In this document: positions 9,070 through 17,725 of the stretch, in pieces
Numbering within the stretch: the first letter of the stretch is position 1
Layout: each line of letters opens with the position of its first letter
Source of the DNA: Thermoleophilaceae bacterium
GTDB lineage: Bacteria; Actinomycetota; Thermoleophilia; Solirubrobacterales; Thermoleophilaceae
Assembly: GCA_030446485.1 (NCBI GenBank)
Contig: JAUJNF010000010.1
Span: 29,693 to 93,692, forward strand
Direction: 5' to 3'
Length of the DNA stretch: 64,000 nucleotides
Translations under genes and position numbers: made by a program
The notes under the pieces: model-generated
The model's input: only the letters and a program-made list of their open reading frames with translations
What the model was told of the DNA's origin: nothing
Database searches by the model: none

Positions 9070-9783
9070 CTACACCACCTCCTTCATCAGGTCCAGCACC
9101 CGCTCGGCGGAGGGCGCCTCGCCGTCGTGCACGACGCGGCCGTCGGCCAGCACCACGATCCGGTCGGCCACCGCGGCGGCCTGAGCGTCGTGGGTGACCA
9201 TCACGACCGTCTGTCCGAAGTCGTCCACCGCGTGCCGCAGCAGCCCCAGCACCTCCTCACTGGCGCGCGAATCCAGGTTGCCGGTGGGCTCGTCGGCGAA
9301 CACCACGGCCGGCTTGGAGATCAACGCCCGCGCCACCGCTACCCGCTGCTGCTGGCCTCCGGAGAGCTCGGACGGCCGGTGCCTGCGCCGCTCGGCGAGG
9401 CCCACCGTCGTGATCAGCTGGTCGAGCCACTGGGGATCGGGCTTGCGACCGGCGATCGAGAGCGGAAGCACCACGTTCTCCTCGGCCGAGAGCACGGGCA
9501 CGAGGTTGAAGAACTGGAAGATGAAGCCGAGCTTGTCGCGCCGAAGCTCGGTGAGGTGCCTGTCGTCGAGCTCCGTGATCTCGGCGCCGTCGATCGTGAC
9601 CGTGCCGCCGGTCGGGCGGTCGAGGCCCGCGAGGATGTGCATGAGCGTCGACTTGCCGGAGCCCGACGGCCCCATCACGGCGGCGAAGCGGCCGTCCGGG
9701 AAGTCGAGCGAGACGCCGTCGAGCGCGTCGACGGCCGCATCGCCCTCCCCGTAGCGGCGCCGTATGTCCCGGGCCTCGACCAT
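9070..9783 (-). CDS. ABC transporter ATP-binding protein (LolD/MacB-type)
   Basis: 237 residues. Walker A GPSGSGKST (38-46), Q-loop FIFQFFNLVP, signature LSGGQQQR, Walker B VVFADEPTGNLD and the H-loop in VMVTHDAQ are all intact. The LolD/MacB subfamily hallmark DEPTGNLDS is clear. It lies immediately upstream of the FtsX permease gene, with the stop codon abutting the permease frame, so the two form one operon and one exporter that uses ATP to drive mechanotransmission or substrate extrusion across the membrane. Confidence 0.92.
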   Translation of the reverse strand: MVEARDIRRRYGEGDAAVDALDGVSLDFPDGRFAAVMGPSGSGKSTLMHILAGLDRPTGGTVTIDGAEITELDDRHLTELRRDKLGFIFQFFNLVPVLSAEENVVLPLSIAGRKPDPQWLDQLITTVGLAERRRHRPSELSGGQQQRVAVARALISKPAVVFADEPTGNLDSRASEEVLGLLRHAVDDFGQTVVMVTHDAQAAAVADRIVVLADGRVVHDGEAPSAERVLDLMKEVV

Positions 9784-9831
9784 GGGCCGCGAAAATACCG
9801 CCTGGCCCGGTCCCCCGCTGTGAAGGAGCGG

Positions 9832-10770
9832 TTACCCCTCGGCCGCCCCTCGGAGGAGCCCGTCGATCTCCGCGGCCACCGCCGCGGGGGTGCTCGCGGT
9901 CACGTCGATCTCGGTCACGTTCGGCAGCTTGCGCATCCAGGTGAGCTGGCGCTTGGCGAGGTTGCGCGTGCGCCGCTTCATGGCGTCCGGGTCGCCCGCC
10001 AGCAGCTCCGAGAAGCCGAGGGCCTTGCGGGCGGTCGGCGAGGCGCCCGCTGCGGCGGCGCGGCGGACCTCCTCGACCGCCCCCGCGGCGATCATCGCCT
10101 CGACCCGCCGGTCGATCGCCTCGTAGAGAGCGGCGCGGGCCATGGTCAGGCCCACGAGGACCGTGGGGTGCCGAGTGGCCTGGCTCCAGAGCTGGGACCG
10201 TTCGCCGCTACCGGGCCCGGTGAGCGCGCCCATCTCGAGCAGCTCCAGCGCGCGGCCGACCCGCGTGCGGTCAGCGGGGTCGATCCCCGCGGCCGCCTCC
10301 GGCGCGCGCGCGGCCCGGGTCGCGTGCAGCTCCCGCGGGCCGCGGGCGGCGATCTGGGCGCCGATCCGCTCCCGCAGCCCGGGCGGGGGTGGCGCCGCGA
10401 GGTCGAGGTGGCTGAGCGCCGCCCTCAGGTAGAGGCCGGTGCCGCCGAGCACGATCGGGCGCCGCCCGGCCCGGAGCGCCGCATCGATCTCGCCGTGGGC
10501 GAGCGGCATGTACTCGCCGGCCGAGAACGACCGCGTGACGGGCACGATGCCCACCAGCCGGTGCTCGAGCCGCTCCTGCTCCGCGGGCGAGGGAGCGCCG
10601 GTGAGAATCTCGAGGCCCGCGTACACCTGGAGGGCGTCGGCGGAGATTGCCACCGGACCCTCACCCGCTCTTCGCATGCGCTCCGCGAGCTCGAGGGCAA
10701 CCGCCGTCTTGCCGACGCCGGTGGGGCCGAATATTGCGACGACGCGCGGGTCCCGGCCGGCAGGCATCAC
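9832..10770 (-). CDS. miaA: tRNA dimethylallyltransferase
   Basis: 312 residues. MiaA transfers a dimethylallyl group to N6 of A37 in tRNAs reading UNN codons. The P-loop IFGPTGVGKTAVAL (15-22), SADALQVY with the DxxQxY motif, GGTGLYLRA and the C-terminal RRTRNLAKRQLTWMRKL are visible. It is downstream of miaB with a 28-base gap, which places the two consecutive steps of ms2i6A37 modification in one transcript. The ATG at 10770 and the internal ATG two codons on are both possible starts. The usual xGTAKP segment is altered to LTGAPSP. Confidence 0.92.
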   Translation of the reverse strand: MMPAGRDPRVVAIFGPTGVGKTAVALELAERMRRAGEGPVAISADALQVYAGLEILTGAPSPAEQERLEHRLVGIVPVTRSFSAGEYMPLAHGEIDAALRAGRRPIVLGGTGLYLRAALSHLDLAAPPPPGLRERIGAQIAARGPRELHATRAARAPEAAAGIDPADRTRVGRALELLEMGALTGPGSGERSQLWSQATRHPTVLVGLTMARAALYEAIDRRVEAMIAAGAVEEVRRAAAAGASPTARKALGFSELLAGDPDAMKRRTRNLAKRQLTWMRKLPNVTEIDVTASTPAAVAAEIDGLLRGAAEG

Positions 10771-10798
10771 CGCCGCCTTCGCGGTTGCCGCGGCGCGC

Positions 10799-12118
10799 TC
10801 AGCCGACCGGCGTGGCCACGCGCGCGCTGCCGGCGAGGGTTTGGCTCGTGGCCGACTCGATCTCGACGTGCGTGAACTCCCCGGGCGCAGCCGAGCCCAC
10901 GAAGTTCACCGCCTTGTTGTGGCGTGTGCGGCCACGCACGCGCGCGGGATCGGTGCGTGACGGGCCCTCCACCAGCACCTCCATCGTGCGCCCGACGAAC
11001 CGCTGCGCCCGTTCGGCCGCGATGCGCTGCACCGCCTCCACGAGGCGCTCCATCCGCTCGCGCTTCACCGCGTGCGGCAGCTGGTCCGGGTAGTCGGCCG
11101 CGGCGGTCCCGCGCCGCGGGGAGAAGATGAACGTGAACGCCGAGTCGTAGCGCACCTGCTCGACCACCTCGAGCGTCTCCGCGAACTCCGCCTCGGTCTC
11201 GCCCGGGAAGCCGACGATGATGTCGGTGGTGAGCGAGCAGTCGGGCACCAGCTCGCGGATCAGCGCCACCCGGTCGAGGTAGCGCCCGCGGTCGTAGGTG
11301 CGCTTCATGGCCTTGAGGATGCGGCTCGAGCCGGCCTGCAGCGGCAGGTGGATGTGCTCGCAGAGCGAGGGCAGCTGGGCGTGGGCGCGCACGACGTCCT
11401 CGCGCATGTCCTTCGGGTGGGGGCTCGTGTAGCGGATCCGGTCGATGCCCTCGACGGCGTCGACCATCGCGAGCAGCTCGGCGAACGTGCACTTCGAGCC
11501 GCGCGGCAGGTCGCGTCCGTAGGAGTTCACGTTCTGCCCGAGCAGCGTCACCTCGCGCACGCCGTCGGCGGCCACGCGCTCGATCTCCGCGATCACGTCC
11601 TCGGCGCCGCGGCTCACCTCCCGCCCGCGCGTCGAGGGCACGATGCAGTAGGCGCAGCGGCAGTTGCACCCCACCGAGACCTGGACCCAGGCCTGGAACT
11701 CCCGCGCGCGCTTCATCGGCAGGTGGCCGGGGAAGCTCTCGAACTCGAAGTAGCCCTGCGCGCTGAGGCTGTCGCTGGTCAAGAACTCGGCCAGCCGCGG
11801 GATCTGCCCGGGACCGAAGGCCACGTCGACGAACGGGAACTGCTCGAACACCCGCTCCTTCATCGACTGGGACCAGCAGCCACCCACCCCCACGATGCGG
11901 CTCGGGTCCTCCGTCTTCAAGCGCTTGGCCTCGCCGAGGTGCCCGATGAAGCGGTTGTCGGCCGACTCGCGGATCGAGCACGTGTTGAAGAGGATGAGGT
12001 CGGCCTGTTCGCGGCTCGGGGTCTCGCGGTACCCGAGCGAGTCGAGCATCCCCTTCATGCGCTCCGAGTCGTGCTCGTTCATCTGGCACCCGAAGGTGGT
12101 CAGGTTGTAGGTCTTCAC
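10799..12118 (-). CDS. miaB: tRNA-2-methylthio-N6-dimethylallyladenosine synthase
   Basis: 439 residues, a radical-SAM methylthiotransferase that adds a methylthio group to i6A37 of tRNA. The N-terminal UPF0004 domain holds three cluster cysteines (FGCQMNEHDSE, NTCSIRE, GGCWSQ). The radical SAM motif CNCRCAYCIVP follows, then VTLLGQNVNSYG, and a C-terminal TRAM domain begins near VGRTMEVLVEG. All six cluster cysteines are present. It is followed by miaA. Confidence 0.95.
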   Translation of the reverse strand: MKTYNLTTFGCQMNEHDSERMKGMLDSLGYRETPSREQADLILFNTCSIRESADNRFIGHLGEAKRLKTEDPSRIVGVGGCWSQSMKERVFEQFPFVDVAFGPGQIPRLAEFLTSDSLSAQGYFEFESFPGHLPMKRAREFQAWVQVSVGCNCRCAYCIVPSTRGREVSRGAEDVIAEIERVAADGVREVTLLGQNVNSYGRDLPRGSKCTFAELLAMVDAVEGIDRIRYTSPHPKDMREDVVRAHAQLPSLCEHIHLPLQAGSSRILKAMKRTYDRGRYLDRVALIRELVPDCSLTTDIIVGFPGETEAEFAETLEVVEQVRYDSAFTFIFSPRRGTAAADYPDQLPHAVKRERMERLVEAVQRIAAERAQRFVGRTMEVLVEGPSRTDPARVRGRTRHNKAVNFVGSAAPGEFTHVEIESATSQTLAGSARVATPVG

Positions 12119-12168
12119 GGGCTCGACGATACCTACGCGGACGGCGCTGGCGCTCGGCGCCCGGGTGG

Positions 12169-13869
12169 CTACTTGGCGTAGTCGACGGCGCGGCTCTCGC
12201 GGATCACCGTCACCTTGATCTGGCCGGCGTACTCCAGCTCCTGCTCCAGATCTCGCGCGATCTGGTGGGAGAGCACGGTGGCCGTATCGTCGTCAACCAC
12301 CTCGGGCCGCACGATCACCCGCACCTCGCGGCCGGCCTGCATCGCGTAAACCTTCTCGACGCCGGCGTGACGGGTGGCGATGTCCTCGAGATCGTGGAGG
12401 CGCTTGACGTAGGCCTCGAGCGACTCGCCACGCGCGCCGGGGCGCGCTCCCGAGAGGGAGTCGGAGATCTGCACGACCACCGCCTCGATCGTGCGCATGT
12501 GGACCTCGTTGTGGTGGGCCTCCATCGCGTGGGCGACGGCGTCCGACTCGCCGAAGCGGCGCGCGAGCTTGCCGCCCACGAGCGCGTGTGGGCCCTCGAC
12601 CTCGTGGGTCACCGCCTTGCCCACGTCGTGCAGGAGCGCTGCCCGCCGCGCGGTCTTCGATCCCGCTCCAAGCTCGTCGGCGATCATCGCCGCGAGCCTG
12701 GCGCACTCGACCGAGTGCGCCAGCACGTTCTGCCCGTAGCTCGTACGGAAGTGAAGGCGGCCGAGCAGCTTGATCAGCTCCTCGTGCAGGCCCCCGACCC
12801 CGGCGTCCAGGGCCGCCTGCTCGCCGATCTCGGGGATGCGGCGCTCCATGTCGGCATGGGCCTGCCCGTAGGCGTCCTCGATGCTCGCGGGATGGATGCG
12901 CCCGTCCTGCAGCAGCTTCTCGAGTGTCAGCCGCGCGACCTCCCGCCGGACCCCGTCGAAGCCCGACAGGACCACCGCCGAGGGCGTGTCGTCGATGATG
13001 AAGTCGATGCCGGTGAGGGTCTCGAGGGCGCGGATGTTGCGTCCCTCGCGGCCGATGATGCGGCCCTTCAGCTCGTCCGAGCGGAGCTGCACGACCGACA
13101 CGGTGGTCTCGGCGGCGTGACCTCCGGCCAGGCGCTGCATGGCGCTCGCGAGAATGCTTCGCGCCCGGCGGTCGGCATCGCGCCGCGCCTCCTCCTCCAC
13201 CTGACGGATCAGCCGGGCGCTGTCGTGCTTGAGCCCGTCCTCGAGCTCGCGCATCATGATCTGGCGCGCCTGGCCGGCGCTCAGCCCCGCGACCCGCTCG
13301 AGCTCGCGCCGCTGCTCGTCCTTGGCGGTATCGAGCCGCCTGGCGCTGTTGTCGAGGTTGCGGGCTCGGTCGTCGGCCGAGCGAGTGGTGCGCTCGAGCT
13401 CGGCGGCCCGGGCCTCGAGCGCCTTGTCGCGGGCCAGGAGGCGCTCCTCCATGCGGGCCAGCTCGGCGCGCCGTTCGCGCAGCTCGGCCTCGATCTCGGC
13501 GCGGTCGGCGGGCGGCGACCCGTTGCTCGCAGCGGCCGGGGCGCTCACGGCCGGGGCGCTCACGGCGGGAGCCCTCGGTGCGGTAGCCGGCGGTGACGAA
13601 GCTGCCGGCCCTGGGGGCGGGGGCGACTCGGTGTCAGGAGCCGCCGGCTCCGGCGCCGGGGCGGCAGCGCCCGGGCCACCGCCACTGGGTGACGCGGAAG
13701 GGCTCGTCGGTGACGAGGCGGCGTGCGCCGCCGCGTCGCGCGCCCGGGAACCCTCTGCGGCGGAGGCACTCGAAGGCGGGGACGCTGGGGACGACGGGCG
13801 TCGCGCGAAGATGGCCGCCGCCCCTATGAGGCCCGCCGCGGCGATCAGTGCCGCAAGAACGATCTCCAT
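12169..13869 (-). CDS. rny: Ribonuclease Y
   Basis: About 566 residues. I place the start at the ATG at 13869 ([16 protein letters not shown]), because GGGAG lies about 8 bases before it and the protein then opens with the single TM anchor expected of RNase Y; the ORF-track start at 13932 adds 21 unlikely residues. A long Pro/Ala/Ser-rich linker is followed by a coiled coil (about 110-240), a KH domain ([22 protein letters not shown]) and an HD domain ([12 protein letters not shown]). It is a membrane-bound endoribonuclease that starts mRNA decay. RNase J and PNPase are in the same window. The linker is unusually long and low in complexity. Confidence 0.92.
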   Translation of the reverse strand: MEIVLAALIAAAGLIGAAAIFARRPSSPASPPSSASAAEGSRARDAAAHAASSPTSPSASPSGGGPGAAAPAPEPAAPDTESPPPPGPAASSPPATAPRAPAVSAPAVSAPAAASNGSPPADRAEIEAELRERRAELARMEERLLARDKALEARAAELERTTRSADDRARNLDNSARRLDTAKDEQRRELERVAGLSAGQARQIMMRELEDGLKHDSARLIRQVEEEARRDADRRARSILASAMQRLAGGHAAETTVSVVQLRSDELKGRIIGREGRNIRALETLTGIDFIIDDTPSAVVLSGFDGVRREVARLTLEKLLQDGRIHPASIEDAYGQAHADMERRIPEIGEQAALDAGVGGLHEELIKLLGRLHFRTSYGQNVLAHSVECARLAAMIADELGAGSKTARRAALLHDVGKAVTHEVEGPHALVGGKLARRFGESDAVAHAMEAHHNEVHMRTIEAVVVQISDSLSGARPGARGESLEAYVKRLHDLEDIATRHAGVEKVYAMQAGREVRVIVRPEVVDDDTATVLSHQIARDLEQELEYAGQIKVTVIRESRAVDYAK

Positions 13870-14250
13870 GTTCGTGTCTCCCCACTCCAGCGCCCGGCGC
13901 TGGATCGCAAGCCAACGAGCGGTGCAAGGCACCGCGAGACACCGGGACGTGTTCTAGGCGGGGTGGCGCGCGCGCATAACGCGCGGTCGGCAGGGTGAGG
14001 ACGCCCTCGTGCTCTCCTCTCGGGTCGGTCCTCGGTTGGGTTGGTGGGTAACGGTCTTGATCAGGGCTTCGCGCCTCAGCGGCGCGCTGCTCCTTCGGTC
14101 GACGGATTTGCCTTGTGCCAGTTCACGTTCAGTCAGGTCTCGCGGCGGCCACGCGGGCCGCTCTCGAGTGCCCAAAGATAGCCGTGTGCGAACCGCCGCG
14201 CAACCTCTTCCGGGCGCCGTAATGACTTTCGTCAGGCGGCCCGGCCGGCC
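13870..14250. other. Intergenic region between rny and recA
   Basis: 381 bases with no convincing gene. recX, often found after recA in actinobacteria, is not here. On the minus strand it contains the rny leader, including a perfect 7-bp hairpin GCGGTGC/GCACCGC with a 3-base loop at 13919-13935, about 50 bases before the rny start. I saw no clear U-tract terminator after recA. Confidence 0.6.
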
Positions 14251-15399
14251 TCAGGCTGCCTGCTCCTCTGGGGTTTCGGGGACCGGCGCCACCGGCATCG
14301 AAGCCTCGCCCTCCACGGGCCTCACCGGCTCCATCGGCTCGCCCTCCACCGCCGCGACCACCTCTACGGGCGGCGCCTGGGGCCCCGCCTCCATGCCCAC
14401 CGCGACGTAGACCTTCTCCTCGATCGACCGCGCGACCACGGGGTTCTCCCGCAGGTACGCCTTGGCGTTGCCGCGGCCCTGGCCCAGCCGCTCGTCCTCG
14501 TACGAGAAGAACGAGCCGGACTTCTGGACGATGTTGTGCTCGATCCCCAGGTCGAGGATGCAGCCCTCGGAGGAGATCCCCTGGCCGTACTCGATGTCGA
14601 ACTCGGCCTGGCGGAAGGGAGCGGCGACCTTGTTCTTGACGACCTTGACCCGCACGCGGTTGCCCACGGCCTCGGTGCCGTCCTTGAGCGTCTCGATCCG
14701 ACGGATGTCGAGCCGCTGGGACGAATAGAACTTGAGCGCCCGGCCTCCGGGCTGGGTCTCGGGAGAACCAAACATGACCCCCACCTTCTCCCGAATCTGG
14801 TTCGTGAAGATGCAGAGCGTGTTGGCCCGGTTCAGGTTGCCGGCCAGCTTGCGCATCGCCTGGCTCATCATCCGGGCCTGCAGGCCGACCGTCTGATCGC
14901 CCATCTGCCCCTCGAGCTCGGCGCGCGGCGTGAGGGCGGCGACCGAGTCGATGGCCACGACGTCGATGGCCCCGGAGCGGATGAGCAGGTCGGCGATCTC
15001 GAGCGCCTGCTCGCCGTGGTCGGGCTGGGAGACGAGCAGCTCGTCGACGTCGACCCCGATGCGCTTGGCGTAGAGGGGGTCCATGGCGTGCTCGGCGTCG
15101 ATGAAGGCACAGATGCCTCCCTGCTTCTGGGCCTGGGCGAGCACGTGGTAGAGCAGCGTCGTCTTGCCCGACGACTCGGGACCGAAGACCTCGACGATGC
15201 GGCCGCGCGGTATGCCGCCCACGCCGAGCGCCAGGTCGAGCGAGAGGGCGCCCGTTGGTATGGCCGCCACCTTGACGGCGGCCTCCTCGTCCCCCATGCG
15301 CATGATCGAGCCCTTGCCGAACTGCCGCTCGATCTGGGTGAGCGCGCCGTTCAGCGCCGAATCGCGGGCCTTGGCGGCCTTCTCCTGCTCCTTGTCCAT
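14251..15399 (-). CDS. recA: Recombinase RecA
   Basis: 382 residues. RecA forms the ATP-dependent strand-exchange filament and the SOS co-protease. Walker [10 protein letters not shown] (73-81), the [22 protein letters not shown] region with loop L2 ([16 protein letters not shown]) and the C-terminal domain are intact. The acidic, Pro-rich C-terminal tail is typical. No clear actinobacterial SOS box (GAAC-N4-GTTC) was found in the 125 bases upstream. recX is not adjacent; cinA lies upstream. Confidence 0.97.
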   Translation of the reverse strand: MDKEQEKAAKARDSALNGALTQIERQFGKGSIMRMGDEEAAVKVAAIPTGALSLDLALGVGGIPRGRIVEVFGPESSGKTTLLYHVLAQAQKQGGICAFIDAEHAMDPLYAKRIGVDVDELLVSQPDHGEQALEIADLLIRSGAIDVVAIDSVAALTPRAELEGQMGDQTVGLQARMMSQAMRKLAGNLNRANTLCIFTNQIREKVGVMFGSPETQPGGRALKFYSSQRLDIRRIETLKDGTEAVGNRVRVKVVKNKVAAPFRQAEFDIEYGQGISSEGCILDLGIEHNIVQKSGSFFSYEDERLGQGRGNAKAYLRENPVVARSIEEKVYVAVGMEAGPQAPPVEVVAAVEGEPMEPVRPVEGEASMPVAPVPETPEEQAA

Positions 15400-15524
15400 G
15401 TCTCCGTGCTCCTCGTCGTCTTAGAGCCCGACAAGCTAGAGGCGGGTTCGGACGCCTTGATCACGCGAATGTGACGAAGTCGCGCGGGGCGTGTGACAAG
15501 TCCAGTCGCCCCCTCGGCCGGTGC

Positions 15525-16835
15525 TCACACCGGCAGTTCCTCCCCGCGCAGCAGCCGCCGCAGCATGTGCATCGCCACCGTGGTCGAGCGGTCGCGGATC
15601 TCCCCGCGGTCCCCCGGAAGGGTGGTGTCGCGGGCGAGCACCGAGCCGTCCGCCAGGCGAGCCGACCAGCACACGTAGCCCACCGGCTTGGCCTGGGTGC
15701 CGCCGTCCGGCCCGGCCACGCCGGTGATCGCAAGCGCGGTGTCGGCGCCGAAGCGCGCGAGCGCCCCGTGGGCCATCGCGTCCGCCACCTCCGGTGAGAC
15801 CGCGCCGTGACGGGCGATCAACGCCGGATCCACGTCGAGCAGCCCCGCCTTGGCCTCGTCGGCGTAGCTCACCACCCCACCCGCGAAGTACGCGGAGGCG
15901 CCCGGCCGCTCGGTCAGCCGCGCGGCCATCAGCCCGCCCGTGCAGGACTCGGCCACCGCCATGCGGCGCCCTGCCAGCAGCGCGGCCACCTGGTCGTCCA
16001 CCAGCGAGCCGTCCGTCGAGAACAGCGTGCCTGCGTGACGCGAGGCGATCGCGTCGCGCAGGCCCTCCCATGCGGAGGCGCCCTCCTCGTCGTAGCGCAC
16101 CACCACCTCGACCTCCCCCCGGCGCAGGCAGGTGGTGATCTCGAGCCGCTCGAAGCCGGGAAGCTCCGGCTCGGCCACCCGCAGGGTCTCGGCGATCTCC
16201 GACTCGGGGATCCCGAACAGCCGCAGCATCCGCTGCTCGTAGTGCTCGGCGCCCCGGGAGGCCGCCCCGAACGCGTTGGTGCCCACCGCGACCGGCCACA
16301 TCGCGTGCAGCTCGCGCGGCGGCCCGGGCAGTACCACGACCGTCGGCCCCTCGACGCCATCGGCCGGCGGCACGACCACTCCCGGCGCGGTGCCCACCGG
16401 ATCGATCACCGTCGCGCCCTCGGGAATCGTGGCCTGCTTGCGGTTGGCCACGCGGATCGTCTCCGGGTCGACGTTCGGCCAGCGCTTCATCAGCGGTGCG
16501 AGGATCTCCGCGATACGGGCCTCGAGCCGCTCGTCCAGCACCATCGGCCGGCCGCAGAAGCGCGCCACCACCTCGGTGGTGAGGTCGTCGGCGGTCGGCC
16601 CCAGGCCGCCGCTCGTGATCACGATGTCCATGCCCCGGGCGGCCATGAAGCGCAGTTGGGCCTCCATGTCCTCCGGCCGGTCCCCGCAGATCGTGATGTG
16701 GGCGAGCTCGATGCCCTGCTCCAGCAGGCGGTCGGCAAGCCACGGGCCGTTGCGGTCGCGCACCCTGCCCGTGAGCACCTCGGTGCCGGTCACGACGATG
16801 CCGGCCCGGGCGCTCACCGCCCGATCATGCCGCAC
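15525..16835 (-). CDS. cinA: CinA family protein: nicotinamide-nucleotide amidase with N-terminal MoCF-like domain
   Basis: 436 residues with two domains. The N-terminal half is a MoCF-biosynthesis/ADP-ribose pyrophosphatase-like domain ([32 protein letters not shown]). The C-terminal half is the PncC NMN deamidase domain ([34 protein letters not shown]). It recycles pyridine nucleotides by converting NMN to NaMN. A cinA-recA order is common in bacteria. Translation may start at ATG 16835 or at GTG 16817, the latter giving the more usual short lead. Confidence 0.92.
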   Translation of the reverse strand: MRHDRAVSARAGIVVTGTEVLTGRVRDRNGPWLADRLLEQGIELAHITICGDRPEDMEAQLRFMAARGMDIVITSGGLGPTADDLTTEVVARFCGRPMVLDERLEARIAEILAPLMKRWPNVDPETIRVANRKQATIPEGATVIDPVGTAPGVVVPPADGVEGPTVVVLPGPPRELHAMWPVAVGTNAFGAASRGAEHYEQRMLRLFGIPESEIAETLRVAEPELPGFERLEITTCLRRGEVEVVVRYDEEGASAWEGLRDAIASRHAGTLFSTDGSLVDDQVAALLAGRRMAVAESCTGGLMAARLTERPGASAYFAGGVVSYADEAKAGLLDVDPALIARHGAVSPEVADAMAHGALARFGADTALAITGVAGPDGGTQAKPVGYVCWSARLADGSVLARDTTLPGDRGEIRDRSTTVAMHMLRRLLRGEELPV

Positions 16836-16862
16836 CGGCCAGCGCGCCTCGGCCGAACGGCC

Positions 16863-17633
16863 TCAGACGCACGGCCGCTCGGCCTCCGGCAGCGGCTGCC
16901 GCCCACGCGGGGTGAACGCAAACCCGACGGAGTCCGCGCCGCCCCCCAGCGGGACCCGCTCGCCGTTCACGCGCACGACGGCCGACGTGCGTCCGAGGTT
17001 CATCCGCAGGCGCCGCTCCCGGAAGGTCCGGGGCTCGGACAGCGTGCCCTGGAAGAGCACCCGGCCCGCGCCGTCGTCGACGCAGAGATAAGTCTCCTCG
17101 CTTGGCTCGATGCGCAGGCGCACGTCGGTGGGTACGGGCTGTGGCCGCGGCCGGTCGGGCGCGCCCGTCCGGCGCCGCCGTGCGTCGGCCCGCCCGCGCG
17201 GCTCGTCCGGCTCCGTGACGCCGGCCCCCGCGGGGTCGCCCTCGTCCTCGCCACCGGTGAGCCCGAGCACGAGCAGGAAGGCGAGCAGCACGCCCACGAG
17301 CCCGATGGCCACGGCCCCCCGCGAGGGCGGCCCCGTGCTCCGCCGCTCCCTTCCGCGCGGCGGCTGGCGGGCGAAGTGCTGCATCTCGCTCTCGCTGCGG
17401 GGCTCGTGCTGGGCGCGGTACTCCTCCACGAGCAGCTGTGAGTCGAGCCCGAGGAACTCCGAGTAGCTGCGGATGAACGTCCTGACGAACGTGCTGCCGG
17501 GGAGCAGCTCGAAATCCTCGTTCTCGAGCGCGCGCAGGTACTTCCCGCGGATCTTGGTCGCGTCCTCGACCTCCTTGATGTCGATCCCCTGACGCATCCG
17601 CGCGTCTCGGAGGGTGCTTCCGATGGGCGGCAC
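16863..17633 (-). CDS. RodZ-like membrane protein with N-terminal helix-turn-helix
   Basis: 256 residues from a GTG at 17633; the longer ORF to 18824 is an ftsK shadow upstream of this point. An N-terminal HTH_25 domain (STLRDARMRQGIDIKEVEDATKIRGKYL) as in RodZ is followed by a basic linker, one TM segment (VAIGLVGVLLAFLLVLGL), a charged low-complexity linker and a C-terminal DUF4115-like beta domain (VRLRIEPSEETYLCVDD). RodZ links MreB to the cell envelope. No mreB is seen here, so the role is inferred. It follows ftsK in the same orientation with a 92-base gap. Confidence 0.8.
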   Translation of the reverse strand: MPPIGSTLRDARMRQGIDIKEVEDATKIRGKYLRALENEDFELLPGSTFVRTFIRSYSEFLGLDSQLLVEEYRAQHEPRSESEMQHFARQPPRGRERRSTGPPSRGAVAIGLVGVLLAFLLVLGLTGGEDEGDPAGAGVTEPDEPRGRADARRRRTGAPDRPRPQPVPTDVRLRIEPSEETYLCVDDGAGRVLFQGTLSEPRTFRERRLRMNLGRTSAVVRVNGERVPLGGGADSVGFAFTPRGRQPLPEAERPCV

Positions 17634-17725
17634 GCGGCCTATTCTGGCGAACGGAGGCCGAACGGGCGGCCGGGCATCGGCAGCCCTCGCGCCGAGGCTG
17701 AAGCGCGCGCTCCCGCGGGATGGGC

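Noticed and set aside
15400-15524. SOS/LexA box upstream of recA
   Set aside because: No GAAC-N4-GTTC or close match was found on either strand of the gap.
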